From Staphylococcus lugdunensis (lineage in GTDB: Bacteria; Bacillota; Bacilli; Staphylococcales; Staphylococcaceae): DNA of 64,000 nucleotides. Of this stretch, positions 1-11,264 are shown one piece after another; within the stretch, counting starts at the first letter, position 1, and each line of letters opens with the position of its first letter. The position numbers and the translations under genes are program-made. The notes under the pieces are model-generated. The model was not told the DNA's origin and ran no database searches. It was given only the letters and a program-made list of their open reading frames with translations. The DNA is taken from positions 877,516 through 941,515 of the forward strand of contig NZ_PPPV01000016.1 in assembly GCF_002901705.1 (NCBI RefSeq), read 5' to 3'.

Positions 1-133
1 GTTCTTAAGCACAAGATAGATTATAGCATAGCTAATATTTTAAATACAAGACATTTTTACAGCATATTAATGTTTTTTTAATAAATTAAATCAACAGCAG
101 CATATTCCATTTTTACCATATAATATAGTAAAA

Positions 134-163
134 GAACGCGCAGTAAAATTTTACTGCACGTTC
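134..163 (-). terminator. Terminator downstream of purA
   Basis: Near-perfect inverted repeat: GAACG-C-GCAGTAAAA pairs with TTTTACTGC-A-CGTTC with one mismatch. Read on the minus strand it is followed by TTCTTTTA. It lies about 190 bases beyond the purA stop, with a dispersed repeat copy in between. Positions 1-133 upstream are AT-rich and I see nothing recognisable in them. Confidence 0.6.
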
Positions 164-177
164 CTAATTGTCAGCAA

Positions 178-331
178 CAGTTTGGAACATCATTATATAT
201 TAGGCTATGAACGATATATTGGCAGTAGTTAACTGGAATGAAAGTACGCTTATACCAAGCTTTTTTCAATCCTAGTCAACCTTGCCGGGACGGGACCTAC
301 GAATTCATAATGCATTCTGTCCCGTTACCCC
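178..331 (+). repeat. Dispersed intergenic repeat, copy 1
   Basis: First of eight copies of an element of about 149 bp. It begins with CAGTTTGGAACATCATTAT and ends with TGCATTCTGTCCCG. It holds an imperfect long hairpin around 225-285 (GGCAGTAGTTAACTGG against CCTAGTCAACCTTGCC) and a second hairpin around 290-331. It sits just beyond the purA stop codon, in opposite orientation to purA. Confidence 0.85.
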
Positions 332-351
332 ATATGCATGCATTTATCTTT

Positions 352-1635
352 TTACCATAATTTTTCTAATAAGTTCGTTTGTTCACGGTCTGGACCTACT
401 GAAAAAATTGAAATATGAACGCCGCATAATTCTGAAATACGTTCTAAATAGCGACGTGCATTATCAGGCAATGCTTCTAATGAACGACAGCCTGTAATAT
501 CTTCTGTCCAACCAGGTAATTCTTCAAAGATTGGTTTACAACGTTTTAATTGATCAAGGTTAGCTGGATACTCCGTAATTTCTTCTCCATCTAACTCATA
601 AGCTGTACAAATTTTTACCGTATCTAAACCTGTTAGTACATCAATAGAGTTAATAGATAAGTCTGTAATACCACTAACACGACGTGAGTGACGTAGCACG
701 ACTGAATCAAACCAACCCACGCGACGTGGACGTCCTGTCGTCGTACCATATTCACGACCAACCTCTCTAATATGGTGCCCATCTTCATCAAATAGTTCAG
801 TTGGGAAAGGACCATCGCCTACGCGAGATGTGTATGCTTTACACACACCAATTACTTTAGAAACGAAGGTTGGACCTACACCTGTACCAACAGTGACATT
901 GCCGGCTACAGGATTGCTTGATGTGACGAAAGGATATGTACCATGATCAATATCTAACATAACACCTTGAGCACCTTCAAATAAGACTTTTTCTTCGGCA
1001 ACAAATGCATCATCTAAGATTTTCGCTGTGTCCGTTACAAAGTCTTTTAAACGTTGACCAGCTGCATAATATTCTTCAAAAATGTCATCAAAAGTTGGGC
1101 AAGATTCATTGAACATACCTTTGAAATATGCGTCTTTATATTCAATATTTTCTTTTAAACGTCTTTCAAATGTCTCTTTTTCTAATAAATCTGCCATGCG
1201 GATACCGATACGTTGTACTTTATCTACATACGCAGGACCAATACCTTTCTTCGTTGTACCTATTTTGTTATCTCCTCGACGACGTTCTTCAAATTCATCT
1301 TGAGCAATATGATATGGCAAAATAACTTGTGCGCGGTTTGAAATACGTAAGTTACTTGTTGATACACCACGTTCATTTAAGCCGTCTAACTCTTTTAACA
1401 GAGCTACAGGATCGACAACAACACCATTTCCAATTACAGCAAGTTTATCTTTATAAAAAATACCAGATGGTACTAAATGTAATTTATAGGTTTCTCCACC
1501 AAACTGAATGGTATGTCCAGCATTATTACCGCCAGAAAAACGTGCAATAACATCTGCCTGTTCCGCTAAAAAATCCGTGATTTTACCTTTACCTTCGTCT
1601 CCCCATTGTGTCCCAACTACTACGATTGATGACAT
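352..1635 (-). CDS. purA: Adenylosuccinate synthetase
   Basis: PurA joins IMP and aspartate using GTP to give adenylosuccinate, the first committed step from IMP to AMP. The 427-residue protein is full length. It has the N-terminal P-loop GDEGKGK with the catalytic Asp, the GHT histidine near residue 41, the [11 protein letters not shown] segment, and the TTTGRPRR nucleotide and substrate loop. The ATG is preceded by GGAGGTG at good spacing. It is transcribed away from oriC on the left arm, as in other staphylococci, and is a single-gene unit between the dnaB terminator and its own. Confidence 0.97.
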   Translation of the reverse strand: MSSIVVVGTQWGDEGKGKITDFLAEQADVIARFSGGNNAGHTIQFGGETYKLHLVPSGIFYKDKLAVIGNGVVVDPVALLKELDGLNERGVSTSNLRISNRAQVILPYHIAQDEFEERRRGDNKIGTTKKGIGPAYVDKVQRIGIRMADLLEKETFERRLKENIEYKDAYFKGMFNESCPTFDDIFEEYYAAGQRLKDFVTDTAKILDDAFVAEEKVLFEGAQGVMLDIDHGTYPFVTSSNPVAGNVTVGTGVGPTFVSKVIGVCKAYTSRVGDGPFPTELFDEDGHHIREVGREYGTTTGRPRRVGWFDSVVLRHSRRVSGITDLSINSIDVLTGLDTVKICTAYELDGEEITEYPANLDQLKRCKPIFEELPGWTEDITGCRSLEALPDNARRYLERISELCGVHISIFSVGPDREQTNLLEKLW

Positions 1636-1705
1636 AAGAGCACCTCCAAGTTTTCTCGATTAACCACTAGATATTCTATCAATAACAATCTGATATTGCA
1701 AATAA

Positions 1706-1719
1706 AAATCGAACATTAA
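1706..1719 (+). promoter_or_regulatory. Possible PurR box upstream of purA
   Basis: AAATCGAACATTAA resembles the Bacillales PurBox, whose core is CGAA in an A/T-rich frame. It lies about 75 bases upstream of the purA ATG. PurR normally binds two inverted boxes roughly 16 bases apart. I could not find a convincing partner at that spacing, so the call is weak. Confidence 0.35.
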
Positions 1720-1857
1720 TTTTATAGTGTTTTTCACATTATTATTTTAGAATTTTGATGTCTATCCACTTCGAAAACACTTTAATATCAAGGTTTAAAG
1801 GTATTTTTACAAATTTATAAGATACATACTTAGCTGTTAAAAAATATGTTAAAACAA

Positions 1858-1901
1858 AATAAAAACCGTACATTTAAAATTAACCAAAATTAAACGTACG
1901 G
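1858..1901 (-). terminator. Terminator downstream of dnaB
   Basis: On the minus strand CCGTACGTTTAATTTT pairs with AATTTTAAATGTACGG around a GGTT loop, followed by TTTTTATTTT. It starts about 20 bases after the dnaB stop codon. Confidence 0.85.
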
Positions 1902-1920
1902 AAATAAAAATATTCTTTTC

Positions 1921-3318
1921 TTACATTTCAGCATGTGCATAATCAATATCGGTAAATTTATTATATTGCTTCATAAAGTGAAGTTTGACGGTACCGGTTG
2001 GGCCGTTACGTTGCTTAGCTATAATAATTTCGATTTCACCATTATCATCATTTGTTTGTGGTTCGAAATTGCCACCATCTTCATCTTCTTCACCATCGCC
2101 ACGATTATAATAATCATCACGATATAAAAATGCAACAATATCAGCATCTTGTTCTATAGAACCTGATTCACGAATGTCACTCATCATTGGTCGTTTATCT
2201 TGTCGTTGTTCAACACCACGAGATAGCTGACTTAACGCAATAACAGGACATTCTAATTCTCTAGCGATTGCTTTTAGTGTTCGAGAAATTTCTGAAACCT
2301 CTTGCTGACGATTATCAGATAAACGTGAACCGCTTCCTTGTATTAATTGCAAGTAGTCAATCATAATCATATCTAAACCATGTTCTTGCTTTAAGCGACG
2401 ACATTTAGAACGGATATCTGTAATACGAATACCTGGTGTGTCATCGATAAATATTTTCGTACGTGATAATTTACCTACCGCAATGGTAAAGCGATTCCAA
2501 TCTTCTTCAGTCATCGTCCCTGTTCTTAAACGGTTAGAATCTACGTTGCCTGAGCTACATATCATACGCGTAGCAAGTTGGTCTGCCCCCATCTCTAAAG
2601 AAAAGATACCTACTGTATAATTATCCTCGTGAACCGCTACTTTTTGAGCAATATTAAGTGCGAAGGCAGTCTTACCTACTGATGGTCTAGCTGCAATAAT
2701 AATCAAATCATTACGATTAAAGCCAGCTGTCATTTGGTCTAAGTCACGATAGCCTGTTGGTATCCCAGGCGTTTGACCGCTATTTTGGTCAAGTTCTTCT
2801 GCTGTTTCATAAACTTGACCTAAAATATCTCTAATATCTTTAAATCCTTCACTATCGCGTGTTGATGATAATTCTAAGATACGTCTTTCTGCATCACTTA
2901 AAATAGCATCTAATTCTAATTCATCATTATATCCGTCATTAGCAATACTATCTGCCGTTTGAATGAGCTTCCGCTTTAAAGCATGCTTCGCCACAATGTC
3001 AGTATAGTATTGAATGTTACGTGTCGTGGGTACGTTATTAGAAAGCTCAGCTAAATATTGCGGACCACCCGCTTCACTTAATGTACCATCATTTGTAAGT
3101 TGATCCATAAGTGTAACGACATCAATTTCTTTAGTATCTTCATTTAAATGCATCATTGCACGGAAGATATGTTGATGGGCGCCTCTATAAAATGACTCAG
3201 GAAGCAATACCTCCTGAGTCGAACTTAACAATTCTGGATCAATAATAATCGCACCTAAGACAGATTGTTCAGCTTCATTATTATGGGGCATTTGATTTTG
3301 CTCATATGATCTATCCAT
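1921..3318 (-). CDS. dnaB: Replicative DNA helicase (DnaB family; DnaC in Bacillus naming)
   Basis: Hexameric 5'-3' helicase that unwinds DNA ahead of the replication fork and binds primase. The 465 residues match the family's length. The N-terminal helical domain covers about residues 10-115, a linker follows, and the RecA-like domain starts near residue 180. The Walker A motif is ARPSVGKTAF, and the Walker B-like segment is MIMIDYLQLI. An acidic stretch (DGEEDEDGGN) lies near the C-terminus. The gene follows rplI and gdpP on the same strand with a 69-base gap. Confidence 0.97.
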   Translation of the reverse strand: MDRSYEQNQMPHNNEAEQSVLGAIIIDPELLSSTQEVLLPESFYRGAHQHIFRAMMHLNEDTKEIDVVTLMDQLTNDGTLSEAGGPQYLAELSNNVPTTRNIQYYTDIVAKHALKRKLIQTADSIANDGYNDELELDAILSDAERRILELSSTRDSEGFKDIRDILGQVYETAEELDQNSGQTPGIPTGYRDLDQMTAGFNRNDLIIIAARPSVGKTAFALNIAQKVAVHEDNYTVGIFSLEMGADQLATRMICSSGNVDSNRLRTGTMTEEDWNRFTIAVGKLSRTKIFIDDTPGIRITDIRSKCRRLKQEHGLDMIMIDYLQLIQGSGSRLSDNRQQEVSEISRTLKAIARELECPVIALSQLSRGVEQRQDKRPMMSDIRESGSIEQDADIVAFLYRDDYYNRGDGEEDEDGGNFEPQTNDDNGEIEIIIAKQRNGPTGTVKLHFMKQYNKFTDIDYAHAEM

Positions 3319-3387
3319 TATTGATTACACCTCTTAATCAAAAAGTTAAACCTCTTTGATATCAATCTTATCTTAATTAACAGCGTC

Positions 3388-3834
3388 TTATTGTTCTACT
3401 ACATGTACACGAATTGTACCATCAACTTCTTTGTCTAATTTCACTGGTACATTCGTATAACCTAAAGCATGAATACCTTGTGGTAAGTCCATTTTACGTT
3501 TATCTAATTTAATATCATGCTGTTTTTTTAAACCTTCAGCAATTTGTTTTGTGCTTACAGAACCAAATAATTTGCCACCTTCACCTGTTTTAGCACTGAT
3601 TTCAACTTCAATATCAGCTAATTTGGCTTTTAGCGCTTTGGCTTCATCAATTTCTTGTTGTCTATCTGCTGCTGCACGTTTATTTTGTTGTTCTAATTGT
3701 TTTAAATTGCCAGGAGTTGCTTCTACGGCATATTTATTTTTTAGTAAAAAGTTATTCGCATATCCTACTGGTACGTCTTTAACTTCTCCTTTTTTGCCTT
3801 TACCTTTAACATCTTGTGTAAAAATTACTTTCAT
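3388..3834 (-). CDS. rplI: 50S ribosomal protein bL9
   Basis: bL9 binds 23S rRNA near the L1 stalk base and helps frame maintenance. The 148-residue protein shows the typical N-terminal globular domain ([18 protein letters not shown]), the long central helix rich in K, E, Q and R, and a C-terminal domain. Its ATG overlaps the 3' end of gdpP by four bases (ATGA), so the two are probably translationally coupled. Order gdpP-rplI-dnaB is conserved in Bacillales. Confidence 0.97.
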   Translation of the reverse strand: MKVIFTQDVKGKGKKGEVKDVPVGYANNFLLKNKYAVEATPGNLKQLEQQNKRAAADRQQEIDEAKALKAKLADIEVEISAKTGEGGKLFGSVSTKQIAEGLKKQHDIKLDKRKMDLPQGIHALGYTNVPVKLDKEVDGTIRVHVVEQ

Positions 3835-5798
3835 GCATCTTCACTCCTACTGATTTGTTCTGTAATTGCTTGTTGTAATTGTTCGATTGCTTCATCAATG
3901 GTTACATCTTTAATTTGCGTTGCTGCATTGGTAAGATGGCCACCGCCACCTAATGCTTCCATAGTTAATTGTACATTAATTGAGCCTAACGAACGAGCAG
4001 AAATACCAATTAAATTATCTTCTCTTTTTGCGACAACATATGACGCTTCAATACCTTCTAAACTTAACAGCTCATCTGCTGCTTGTGCAACAGTCACGGG
4101 ATGGTAAATTTTATCATCTGAACCATGTGCAATAGCAATGCCATTATCTTGCACTACTACAGTTTGAATCAGTTCAGAACGATTAATATACGTATCGACA
4201 TCATCTTTTAAGAAATGCTGAGTCAATATCGTATCAGCACCATGTGCACGTAAGTAACTTGCAGCATCAAAAGTTCTAGAACCTGTTCTTAATGTAAAAT
4301 TACGCGTATCAACGATGATTCCTGCATACATAACTGTTGATTCTAAGCGTGTTAAGCGCTGTTCTGTCGGTTGATACTCTAATAATTCTGTAACAAGTTC
4401 AGCTGTTGAACTTGCATAAGGTTCCATGTAAATTAATAACGGGTTTGAAATAAAGCTTTCACCTCGTCTATGGTGGTCAATAACGACTTTACGATTAGCT
4501 TTATTTAAAATATTTTCGTCTAATACCATTTCTGGTTTGTGCGTATCGACAATGACGACTGTCGTTTTAGAAGTCATCATATCCCAAGCTTCATCCGATG
4601 TAACAAAGCGCTCTTTTAGTTCTGGCTTTTTATCAATTTCATTCATCACACGGCGTAAAGTTGGGTCAATATCCTCTTCATTTAACACAACATAGGCTTC
4701 TAAGTTATTCATTAGTGCAAAGCGAGAAACACCAATTGCAGCTCCGATAGCATCTAAATCTGGACGCTTATGTCCCATAATAATTACTTTGTCGCCTTCT
4801 GTTAAAATATCTTTCAAAGCATGAGATATAACACGCGCTCTCACACGCGTACGTTTTTCCATTGGGTCAGTCTTACCGCCATAGAAACGTACATTACCAT
4901 TCATACTTTTAATCGCAACTTGGTCTCCGCCTCGACCTAAAGCAAGATCAAGACCTGATTGTGATAATTCACCCAAATCTATAAGATTTTCTGTGCCTTC
5001 TCCAACACCAATGCTTAGTGTAAGTTGGGCGCGATAACCAACACTTTTTTCTCGCAACTGACTTAAAATTTCAAAGTTAGACTTCTCAATTTCAGCTAAA
5101 ATCTTTTGATTAAGATAAGCTACGAATTGATCTGAACTATAGCGTTTAAAATAAATATTATATTCAGAAGCCCAACGACTGATAACACGTGTTACCATTG
5201 AGTTGATTTCTGAACGTTGCGTATCGTTCATATTCTGTGTTATTTCATCATAATTATCTAAAAATAACGTTGCTATAATTGGCTTAGAGTCTTCATACAA
5301 CTTATTTGTATGCACCTCATCGGTAATATCAAAGAAATAAAGACAATGATCATCTTCACTATAGCGCACGTGATAATGATAATTATTATTTTCAATTTCT
5401 ACTTCTTGAATCTTTTCCAATTGCTTTAAAATATTGGGGAAAACCTCATTAATAGGTTCAGAAATTACGTTTGATTCTAAATGATCTGACATAAACTGAT
5501 TGATCCATTCAATATGATCATCCGCATCTAAAACGACCATTCCTATTGGCAAACGTTTAATTGCCCTATTACTTCCTGCTGAGATATGGCCACTTAAATC
5601 ATCCACATAGTTATCCATTTTTATCATTGCTTGTCGAGTTAATACCGCACTGATAACGATAATTACAAAGAGAATCGCTGCCGCTATCCCTGCAACAAGT
5701 GGTTTAAAGATAAACCCCAATATAACAAGGGCTATCGCCGTTAGAACCATTAAAATGTACGGAACAAACAAAGCTTTTTTTGTGGATTGTCGGTTCAT
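3831..5798 (-). CDS. gdpP: Cyclic-di-AMP phosphodiesterase GdpP
   Basis: Membrane-bound enzyme hydrolysing c-di-AMP to pApA, which sets cell-wall stress and beta-lactam tolerance in staphylococci (family knowledge). The 655 residues contain two membrane segments (about 9-55), a degenerate PAS domain (about 85-150), a degenerate GGDEF-like domain (about 170-305), and the catalytic DHH/DHHA1 region from about 335. Visible metal-binding motifs are [25 protein letters not shown] and VDTRNF, and the C-terminal [11 protein letters not shown] is typical of DHHA1. All expected motifs are intact, so there is no sign of loss of function. yybS lies 21 bases upstream in the same operon. Confidence 0.96.
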   Translation of the reverse strand: MNRQSTKKALFVPYILMVLTAIALVILGFIFKPLVAGIAAAILFVIIVISAVLTRQAMIKMDNYVDDLSGHISAGSNRAIKRLPIGMVVLDADDHIEWINQFMSDHLESNVISEPINEVFPNILKQLEKIQEVEIENNNYHYHVRYSEDDHCLYFFDITDEVHTNKLYEDSKPIIATLFLDNYDEITQNMNDTQRSEINSMVTRVISRWASEYNIYFKRYSSDQFVAYLNQKILAEIEKSNFEILSQLREKSVGYRAQLTLSIGVGEGTENLIDLGELSQSGLDLALGRGGDQVAIKSMNGNVRFYGGKTDPMEKRTRVRARVISHALKDILTEGDKVIIMGHKRPDLDAIGAAIGVSRFALMNNLEAYVVLNEEDIDPTLRRVMNEIDKKPELKERFVTSDEAWDMMTSKTTVVIVDTHKPEMVLDENILNKANRKVVIDHHRRGESFISNPLLIYMEPYASSTAELVTELLEYQPTEQRLTRLESTVMYAGIIVDTRNFTLRTGSRTFDAASYLRAHGADTILTQHFLKDDVDTYINRSELIQTVVVQDNGIAIAHGSDDKIYHPVTVAQAADELLSLEGIEASYVVAKREDNLIGISARSLGSINVQLTMEALGGGGHLTNAATQIKDVTIDEAIEQLQQAITEQISRSEDA

Positions 5799-5819
5799 TT
5801 TTCCACCTCTATTCGCTTT

Positions 5820-6785
5820 TTAGTATCTTTTTTTTATTATCTGTTTTAAGTTAATTCCTAAATCAAGCACCCCTATAAGTGCAACAATATGCGTTACTGG
5901 CGAAATAATTGTCCCAATTACCATTAATATTATTGTTACTACGTCTGGCATGCGTTTTGCTTTTCCGAAGAAATGAATCACGCTTAATCCTTGGATGTAC
6001 ATCAATAATGATAACATAATCTGTAAGTTTATAACGATACTTTGGAAGATACTCGGTTGTGTTGCAAACATTACACATATTAAATCAATAACATATAACC
6101 ATAAGACTGAACGTTTAAACTGCCATGCGAATAATGGTTTGAATATTGGTGTTGCTATTTTAAACTTTCTAAGAATTGGGAATGTGACAAGCAAATTGAT
6201 TAAAATAAGGATAAATATTGCTATTATCATATAACTTGGAAGCTGAATAGACAATTGTTTAATGATAAAACTTAATGTTTGTTCATATTCTGCTTTCATG
6301 CCACTTTGAACATACGCTTGATCCAATAAATCTTCTAGTGGTTTTACTGCTGTTCGAACTAATACTTGTGCCTTGGGAATATGACCAAACACTTGTAATA
6401 ACATAAAACCAATAATAGTTATTGTGCTGGCGACCGTCGTCGCTATGTAAAGAATCTGTTCTTTAGATGCACGTTCTTTAAGTAATTGTCCGATGACAAT
6501 ACTTGAGATAAGTACTAATATCATGGCACTTAATACGATTTTATTGCCGAATAATACTGCAATAACCAAAGTCACAATTGTAGCCAAACCAAATGATGGT
6601 ATTGACTTATTCCAGAGAATAATTCCAGGAATGGTTGCAAATAAACATAACAGCCAACCCACTTCTGGTAATATATATGTGACTAAAGCGACTACAATTA
6701 ATGCAAGCGTACCGATAATAGTAGCTTTAGGTTCTATTTTTGAAAACAACTTCGCCACTCCTATACTAAATTTAACTATAAGCAC
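5820..6785 (-). CDS. yybS: YybS family membrane protein (DUF2232)
   Basis: A 321-residue integral membrane protein with about eight hydrophobic segments and a basic C-terminus (IKKRY). Its place immediately upstream of gdpP-rplI-dnaB matches YybS of Bacillales, a DUF2232 protein of unknown function. No catalytic motif is visible. The start follows AGGAGTGGCGAAG-like sequence internally, so the exact ATG is uncertain by a few codons. Identification is from gene order plus topology. Confidence 0.85.
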   Translation of the reverse strand: MLIVKFSIGVAKLFSKIEPKATIIGTLALIVVALVTYILPEVGWLLCLFATIPGIILWNKSIPSFGLATIVTLVIAVLFGNKIVLSAMILVLISSIVIGQLLKERASKEQILYIATTVASTITIIGFMLLQVFGHIPKAQVLVRTAVKPLEDLLDQAYVQSGMKAEYEQTLSFIIKQLSIQLPSYMIIAIFILILINLLVTFPILRKFKIATPIFKPLFAWQFKRSVLWLYVIDLICVMFATQPSIFQSIVINLQIMLSLLMYIQGLSVIHFFGKAKRMPDVVTIILMVIGTIISPVTHIVALIGVLDLGINLKQIIKKRY

Positions 6786-6848
6786 TATTTTAACCCGTGT
6801 AGCATATTAAAACAAATAAAGGACTTATTGGCATAGTAACTTTCATTT

Positions 6849-6880
6849 AAATGTCTAAATTAGCTTATCTTTAGACATTT
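6849..6880. repeat. Inverted repeat between metX and yybS
   Basis: AAATGTCTAAA and TTTAGACATTT form a perfect 11-bp inverted repeat around a 10-base loop. It lies between the metX stop and the yybS start. It could be a weak terminator for metX or an operator. The TGTCTAAA half resembles one end of the short dispersed repeat at 9245-9277. Confidence 0.5.
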
Positions 6881-6922
6881 TACACAGTCGTATGTCTTAC
6901 CTCAATATCCATGATTGTCACT

Positions 6923-7891
6923 TCATTTACGTTTAAATGTTGATACCTTTAAAAAATGATATAAATTAGGTGCCCAATTATTAAAATTAAGCAAAAAGCC
7001 ATCATGTCCAACATTATCTGGAACAAAGAAATGACGGTGATATTTAAAGCGTGCGCCTAATTGCTGTACCAGGTCATCTGGATATAGTAAATCATCGATA
7101 AATCCCATTGTCAGTACTTTAGTATCTAAAGCTTGATATACTTCATCAACATCTGTTCTATCACGGTCAACGTTATGACTGTCTAAGACATCTAACATAG
7201 TTAAATAGCAATCCAAATCATAATGTTCTTTAAATTTATCACCTTGGTAACGTTGATAATTGACTACCTCATCAGGAGTAAAGCGTTCATCATAACTTTT
7301 AGATGAACGATATGTTAAAAATCCTAATTGTCTTGCAATACTCAAACCTTCTTTACCACCGATATGAATCGCTTGACGAGCAATCTCATTAAATGCACGA
7401 CTGTATGATGATGTCTTATCGGTGGCTGCTAAAATTACTGCTTTATCAACAACAAATCGCCGATTATATAGTAATTCCATCACTTGCATCCCGCCAAGAC
7501 TTCCACCAATTAATATGTTAATCTTGTTAAAACCTAATGCTTGAATTCCTAATTCTATTGCTTTGGTAACATCTCTTAAAGTCAATTTCTTAGGAAAATG
7601 TTGGTCTGTAAGATGTGAGCTAGAGCCAAATGGGCTTCCTATCACATTAAACGTTAGGAATTGATAATCATGAATTGGCATATAACCACCATCGATAATT
7701 TCACGCCACCAACCTGGCTGTTCATTGGTTCCATACGTTAAATGATTTCCAGTTAAGGCATGGCAAACCACAACCAAAGGCTGCCCTTGATAACCTACAT
7801 GCTCATATCGCAGTTTTAAATTTTCTATTTTTTCGCCAGACTCTGTAGTAAATGCTCCAAGTTCCAAAGTATCGACAGTATAATTTATCAT
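6923..7891 (-). CDS. metX: Homoserine O-acyltransferase, MetX family
   Basis: MetX activates homoserine with acetyl- or succinyl-CoA at the start of methionine synthesis. The 322-residue alpha/beta hydrolase has its nucleophile in GGSLGGMQVMELL (Ser near residue 130). The likely catalytic Asp is in DDLLYPDDL and the His in NVGHDGFLL near the C-terminus. The ATG has an AGGAGGAG ribosome site directly upstream. Expression should be controlled by the SAM riboswitch in its leader. Acyl-donor choice cannot be read from the sequence, so acetyltransferase is the family default. Confidence 0.93.
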   Translation of the reverse strand: MINYTVDTLELGAFTTESGEKIENLKLRYEHVGYQGQPLVVVCHALTGNHLTYGTNEQPGWWREIIDGGYMPIHDYQFLTFNVIGSPFGSSSHLTDQHFPKKLTLRDVTKAIELGIQALGFNKINILIGGSLGGMQVMELLYNRRFVVDKAVILAATDKTSSYSRAFNEIARQAIHIGGKEGLSIARQLGFLTYRSSKSYDERFTPDEVVNYQRYQGDKFKEHYDLDCYLTMLDVLDSHNVDRDRTDVDEVYQALDTKVLTMGFIDDLLYPDDLVQQLGARFKYHRHFFVPDNVGHDGFLLNFNNWAPNLYHFLKVSTFKRK

Positions 7892-7914
7892 GACTACTCC
7901 TCCTTTAAATAATA

Positions 7915-8055
7915 TAAAAAACCGCTCCTACTCTAAATGAAGTAAGAAGCGGTCATTGACTTATCATTCGAGTATCTCGTTGGTTTTAGCACCGTGCATT
8001 ACTGTCGGTTGCTGAAGCGTCACTGGGCCAAATCCCTCAGCTTCTCATAATAAGA
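7915..8055 (-). ncRNA. SAM-I (S-box) riboswitch with terminator, upstream of metX
   Basis: On the minus strand the leader carries S-box hallmarks in order: GAGGGATTTGGCCC, GCTTCAGCAACC and GGTGCTAAAACCAACGAG. A strong terminator follows (ACCGCTTCTTACTTC pairing with GAGTAGGAGCGGT, then TTTTTT) at about 7915-7954. By the known class, SAM binding lets the terminator form and shuts off metX. This fits the gene's role in methionine synthesis. Confidence 0.95.
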
Positions 8056-8144
8056 TATATTTATGTCTATTATTAAGTTAAATTTAAATTTATTTTATCT
8101 AAAAAATATGATAACTGCAATGCCTTACTGCGATTTAGTATAGG

Positions 8145-8477
8145 CTAAAAGAATAAACGAAGCCCCGCCATTAACACAATGCCTGTCACAACTGTTATGG
8201 TCAAACTGCGTGAAATAAAAGCAACAACAATAGTCGGAATCGTAATAATCACGAATGATAAATTAATAGTAAAGCCTAAGCCGTGCGATGGTTGTTTTAT
8301 CATAGCGTCTACAACTAATGCAGTAAACAGTGTAATAGGAATATAAGACAGCCATTTAACAACCTTCTCAGATAATTGTATGCGTGTAATCATAATAAAA
8401 GGCACAATTCGAATTATCAAAGTAACTAAACCACTAAAAAAGATAATAGCAAACATATACCAAGACGTTGTCATCAT
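8145..8477 (-). CDS. azlD: Branched-chain amino acid exporter small subunit, AzlD family
   Basis: A 110-residue protein with about four membrane segments and the AzlD-type motif IRIVPFIMI followed by WLSYIPITLFTALVVDA. AzlD works with AzlC as a two-component exporter of branched-chain amino acids and analogues in characterised relatives. The ATG overlaps the azlC stop by four bases, so the pair is translationally coupled. There are two adjacent ATG codons at the start; I use the first. Confidence 0.88.
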   Translation of the reverse strand: MMTTSWYMFAIIFFSGLVTLIIRIVPFIMITRIQLSEKVVKWLSYIPITLFTALVVDAMIKQPSHGLGFTINLSFVIITIPTIVVAFISRSLTITVVTGIVLMAGLRLFF

Positions 8478-9166
8478 TCCATCACCACCCCTAATGTCGA
8501 AGCAATGATAGCAGACAATAATATTGCCACATAAGTTGGCATAAACCAGCTAAAGATAAACATCATGACAATAACAGAGATGATTAAAACAATGTATATT
8601 TTAAGTTTAGAATTTGTAATAGCATCAAACTGCGCAATAGCTAAGAAGACAAACATTGCTGTAATAGCGTAATCTAGTCCAAAAACTTCAGGATTACTTA
8701 TAAATTTGCCAAACACGGCACCGCCAATCGACGCAATCGTCCAAAAGACATATGCCGTAATATTTAAGCCATGAAGCCAGCGATCATTAATTTTTTCACC
8801 TTTTAAATAAGGTGAAATAGCCACGCCAAATGTTTCATCTGTCAATATTGAAGATAGCCCTACCCTATTCCATAACCCATATTGCTTATAATTGGGTGCA
8901 AGTGTCATTGATAATAAGAAAAAACGTGAATTGACAATAAGCGTCGTCACGATAATTGCTGTAATCGGTGTACCTGCAATGACTAGCGCACAAATAATAA
9001 ACTGAGCTGCTCCCGCATAAACAATCAGACATAAAAGGATAATTTCTAATAAACTAAAATGTTGTGATGCAGCTACAATGCCAAAAGAAATACCTACACC
9101 TGCATAACCTAATAATGTAGGTATACATTCTTTAACACCTTGTTTAAAGGAAAGATGTGTATCCAT
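8474..9166 (-). CDS. azlC: Branched-chain amino acid exporter large subunit, AzlC family
   Basis: A 230-residue inner-membrane protein with five or six hydrophobic segments and the AzlC-type opening KQGVKECIPTLLGYAGVGISFG. The family is known for export of branched-chain amino acids together with AzlD, encoded directly downstream here. The ATG is preceded by AGGAGGC. The upstream gap to serS carries the serS terminator and a short dispersed repeat, so azlC probably has its own promoter in 9170-9350. Confidence 0.9.
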   Translation of the reverse strand: MDTHLSFKQGVKECIPTLLGYAGVGISFGIVAASQHFSLLEIILLCLIVYAGAAQFIICALVIAGTPITAIIVTTLIVNSRFFLLSMTLAPNYKQYGLWNRVGLSSILTDETFGVAISPYLKGEKINDRWLHGLNITAYVFWTIASIGGAVFGKFISNPEVFGLDYAITAMFVFLAIAQFDAITNSKLKIYIVLIISVIVMMFIFSWFMPTYVAILLSAIIASTLGVVME

Positions 9167-9244
9167 TTTATGCCTCCTCTTTTTATTTAATAACCAAGAT
9201 AAGTCTAATATAACACTAGAACTGTATCAATCCTTTTATACTGC

Positions 9245-9277
9245 CGTTTGTCTGACGTTAGACAAACGAATGTCTAA
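9245..9277 (+). repeat. Short dispersed repeat, copy A
   Basis: CGTTTGTCT and AGACAAACG form a perfect 9-bp inverted repeat with a 6-base loop, followed by AATGTCTAAAA. The same layout (GTTTGTCTGACGTTA, 10 variable bases, ATGTCTAA) recurs in reverse orientation at 22622-22656 and in part at 36306-36329. Here it lies in the azlC upstream region. Confidence 0.6.
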
Positions 9278-9360
9278 AAATCTTTATATAAGTACCTTTA
9301 ATTTTAATAAATTTTTCTGATAATTATTTAGACTACTCGCATTCAAATAACTTATCATTA

Positions 9361-9409
9361 AAAAAACAGGGAAACCATTGAGTTCGTATCTTTCTCAATC
9401 TTTCCCTGT
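9361..9409 (-). terminator. Terminator downstream of serS
   Basis: On the minus strand ACAGGGAAAGATTGAG pairs with CTCAATGGTTTCCCTGT, followed by TTTTTT. It lies about 50 bases after the serS stop. Confidence 0.85.
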
Positions 9410-9459
9410 ATGATGATTTAATCTATGACATATAACGATGCGTCAGCAAATAACGCTAT

Positions 9460-11010
<1,551 letters not shown>

Positions 11011-11026
11011 TTATTAAGTTAATTTC

Positions 11027-11055
11027 AATATAGCAAAGTATCTTTCACATTTCAA
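11027..11055 (-). promoter_or_regulatory. Predicted sigma-A promoter for serS
   Basis: On the minus strand TTGAAA, a 17-base spacer and TATATT lie just upstream of the T-box leader. The -10 hexamer is one base off consensus. The rest of 11060-11264 contains the nnrD leader, with GGTTAAAGGAGG just before its ATG. I see no other gene in the 521-base gap, and in particular no hutH fragment. Confidence 0.6.
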
Positions 11056-11264
11056 GTTAAATTCTAAGCCATAACTTGTATAGATAATAATATTTACAAA
11101 ATTGCCACTTTTTCTTCTACTTGAATTCATTACAAAATCTATTGACGAAATGCGATTACAGGTATAGTATTTTCTATTGTATTTATAGGACTTAGAATAT
11201 ATAGAAAAAATAGACATTTAATCATTATCATACAGTTAAAGTATAGGTTAAAGGAGGATATATA

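Noticed and set aside
1..133. tRNA genes or walR sequence at the left edge
   Set aside because: In S. aureus tRNAs and walR lie beyond purA, but I see no cloverleaf or coding frame in this AT-rich stretch; purA and walR may be separated just outside the window.
633..815. Small frames on other strands within core genes (for example inside purA, dnaB, gyrA, mnmG)
   Set aside because: They lack ribosome sites and family features and overlap well-supported genes in other frames.
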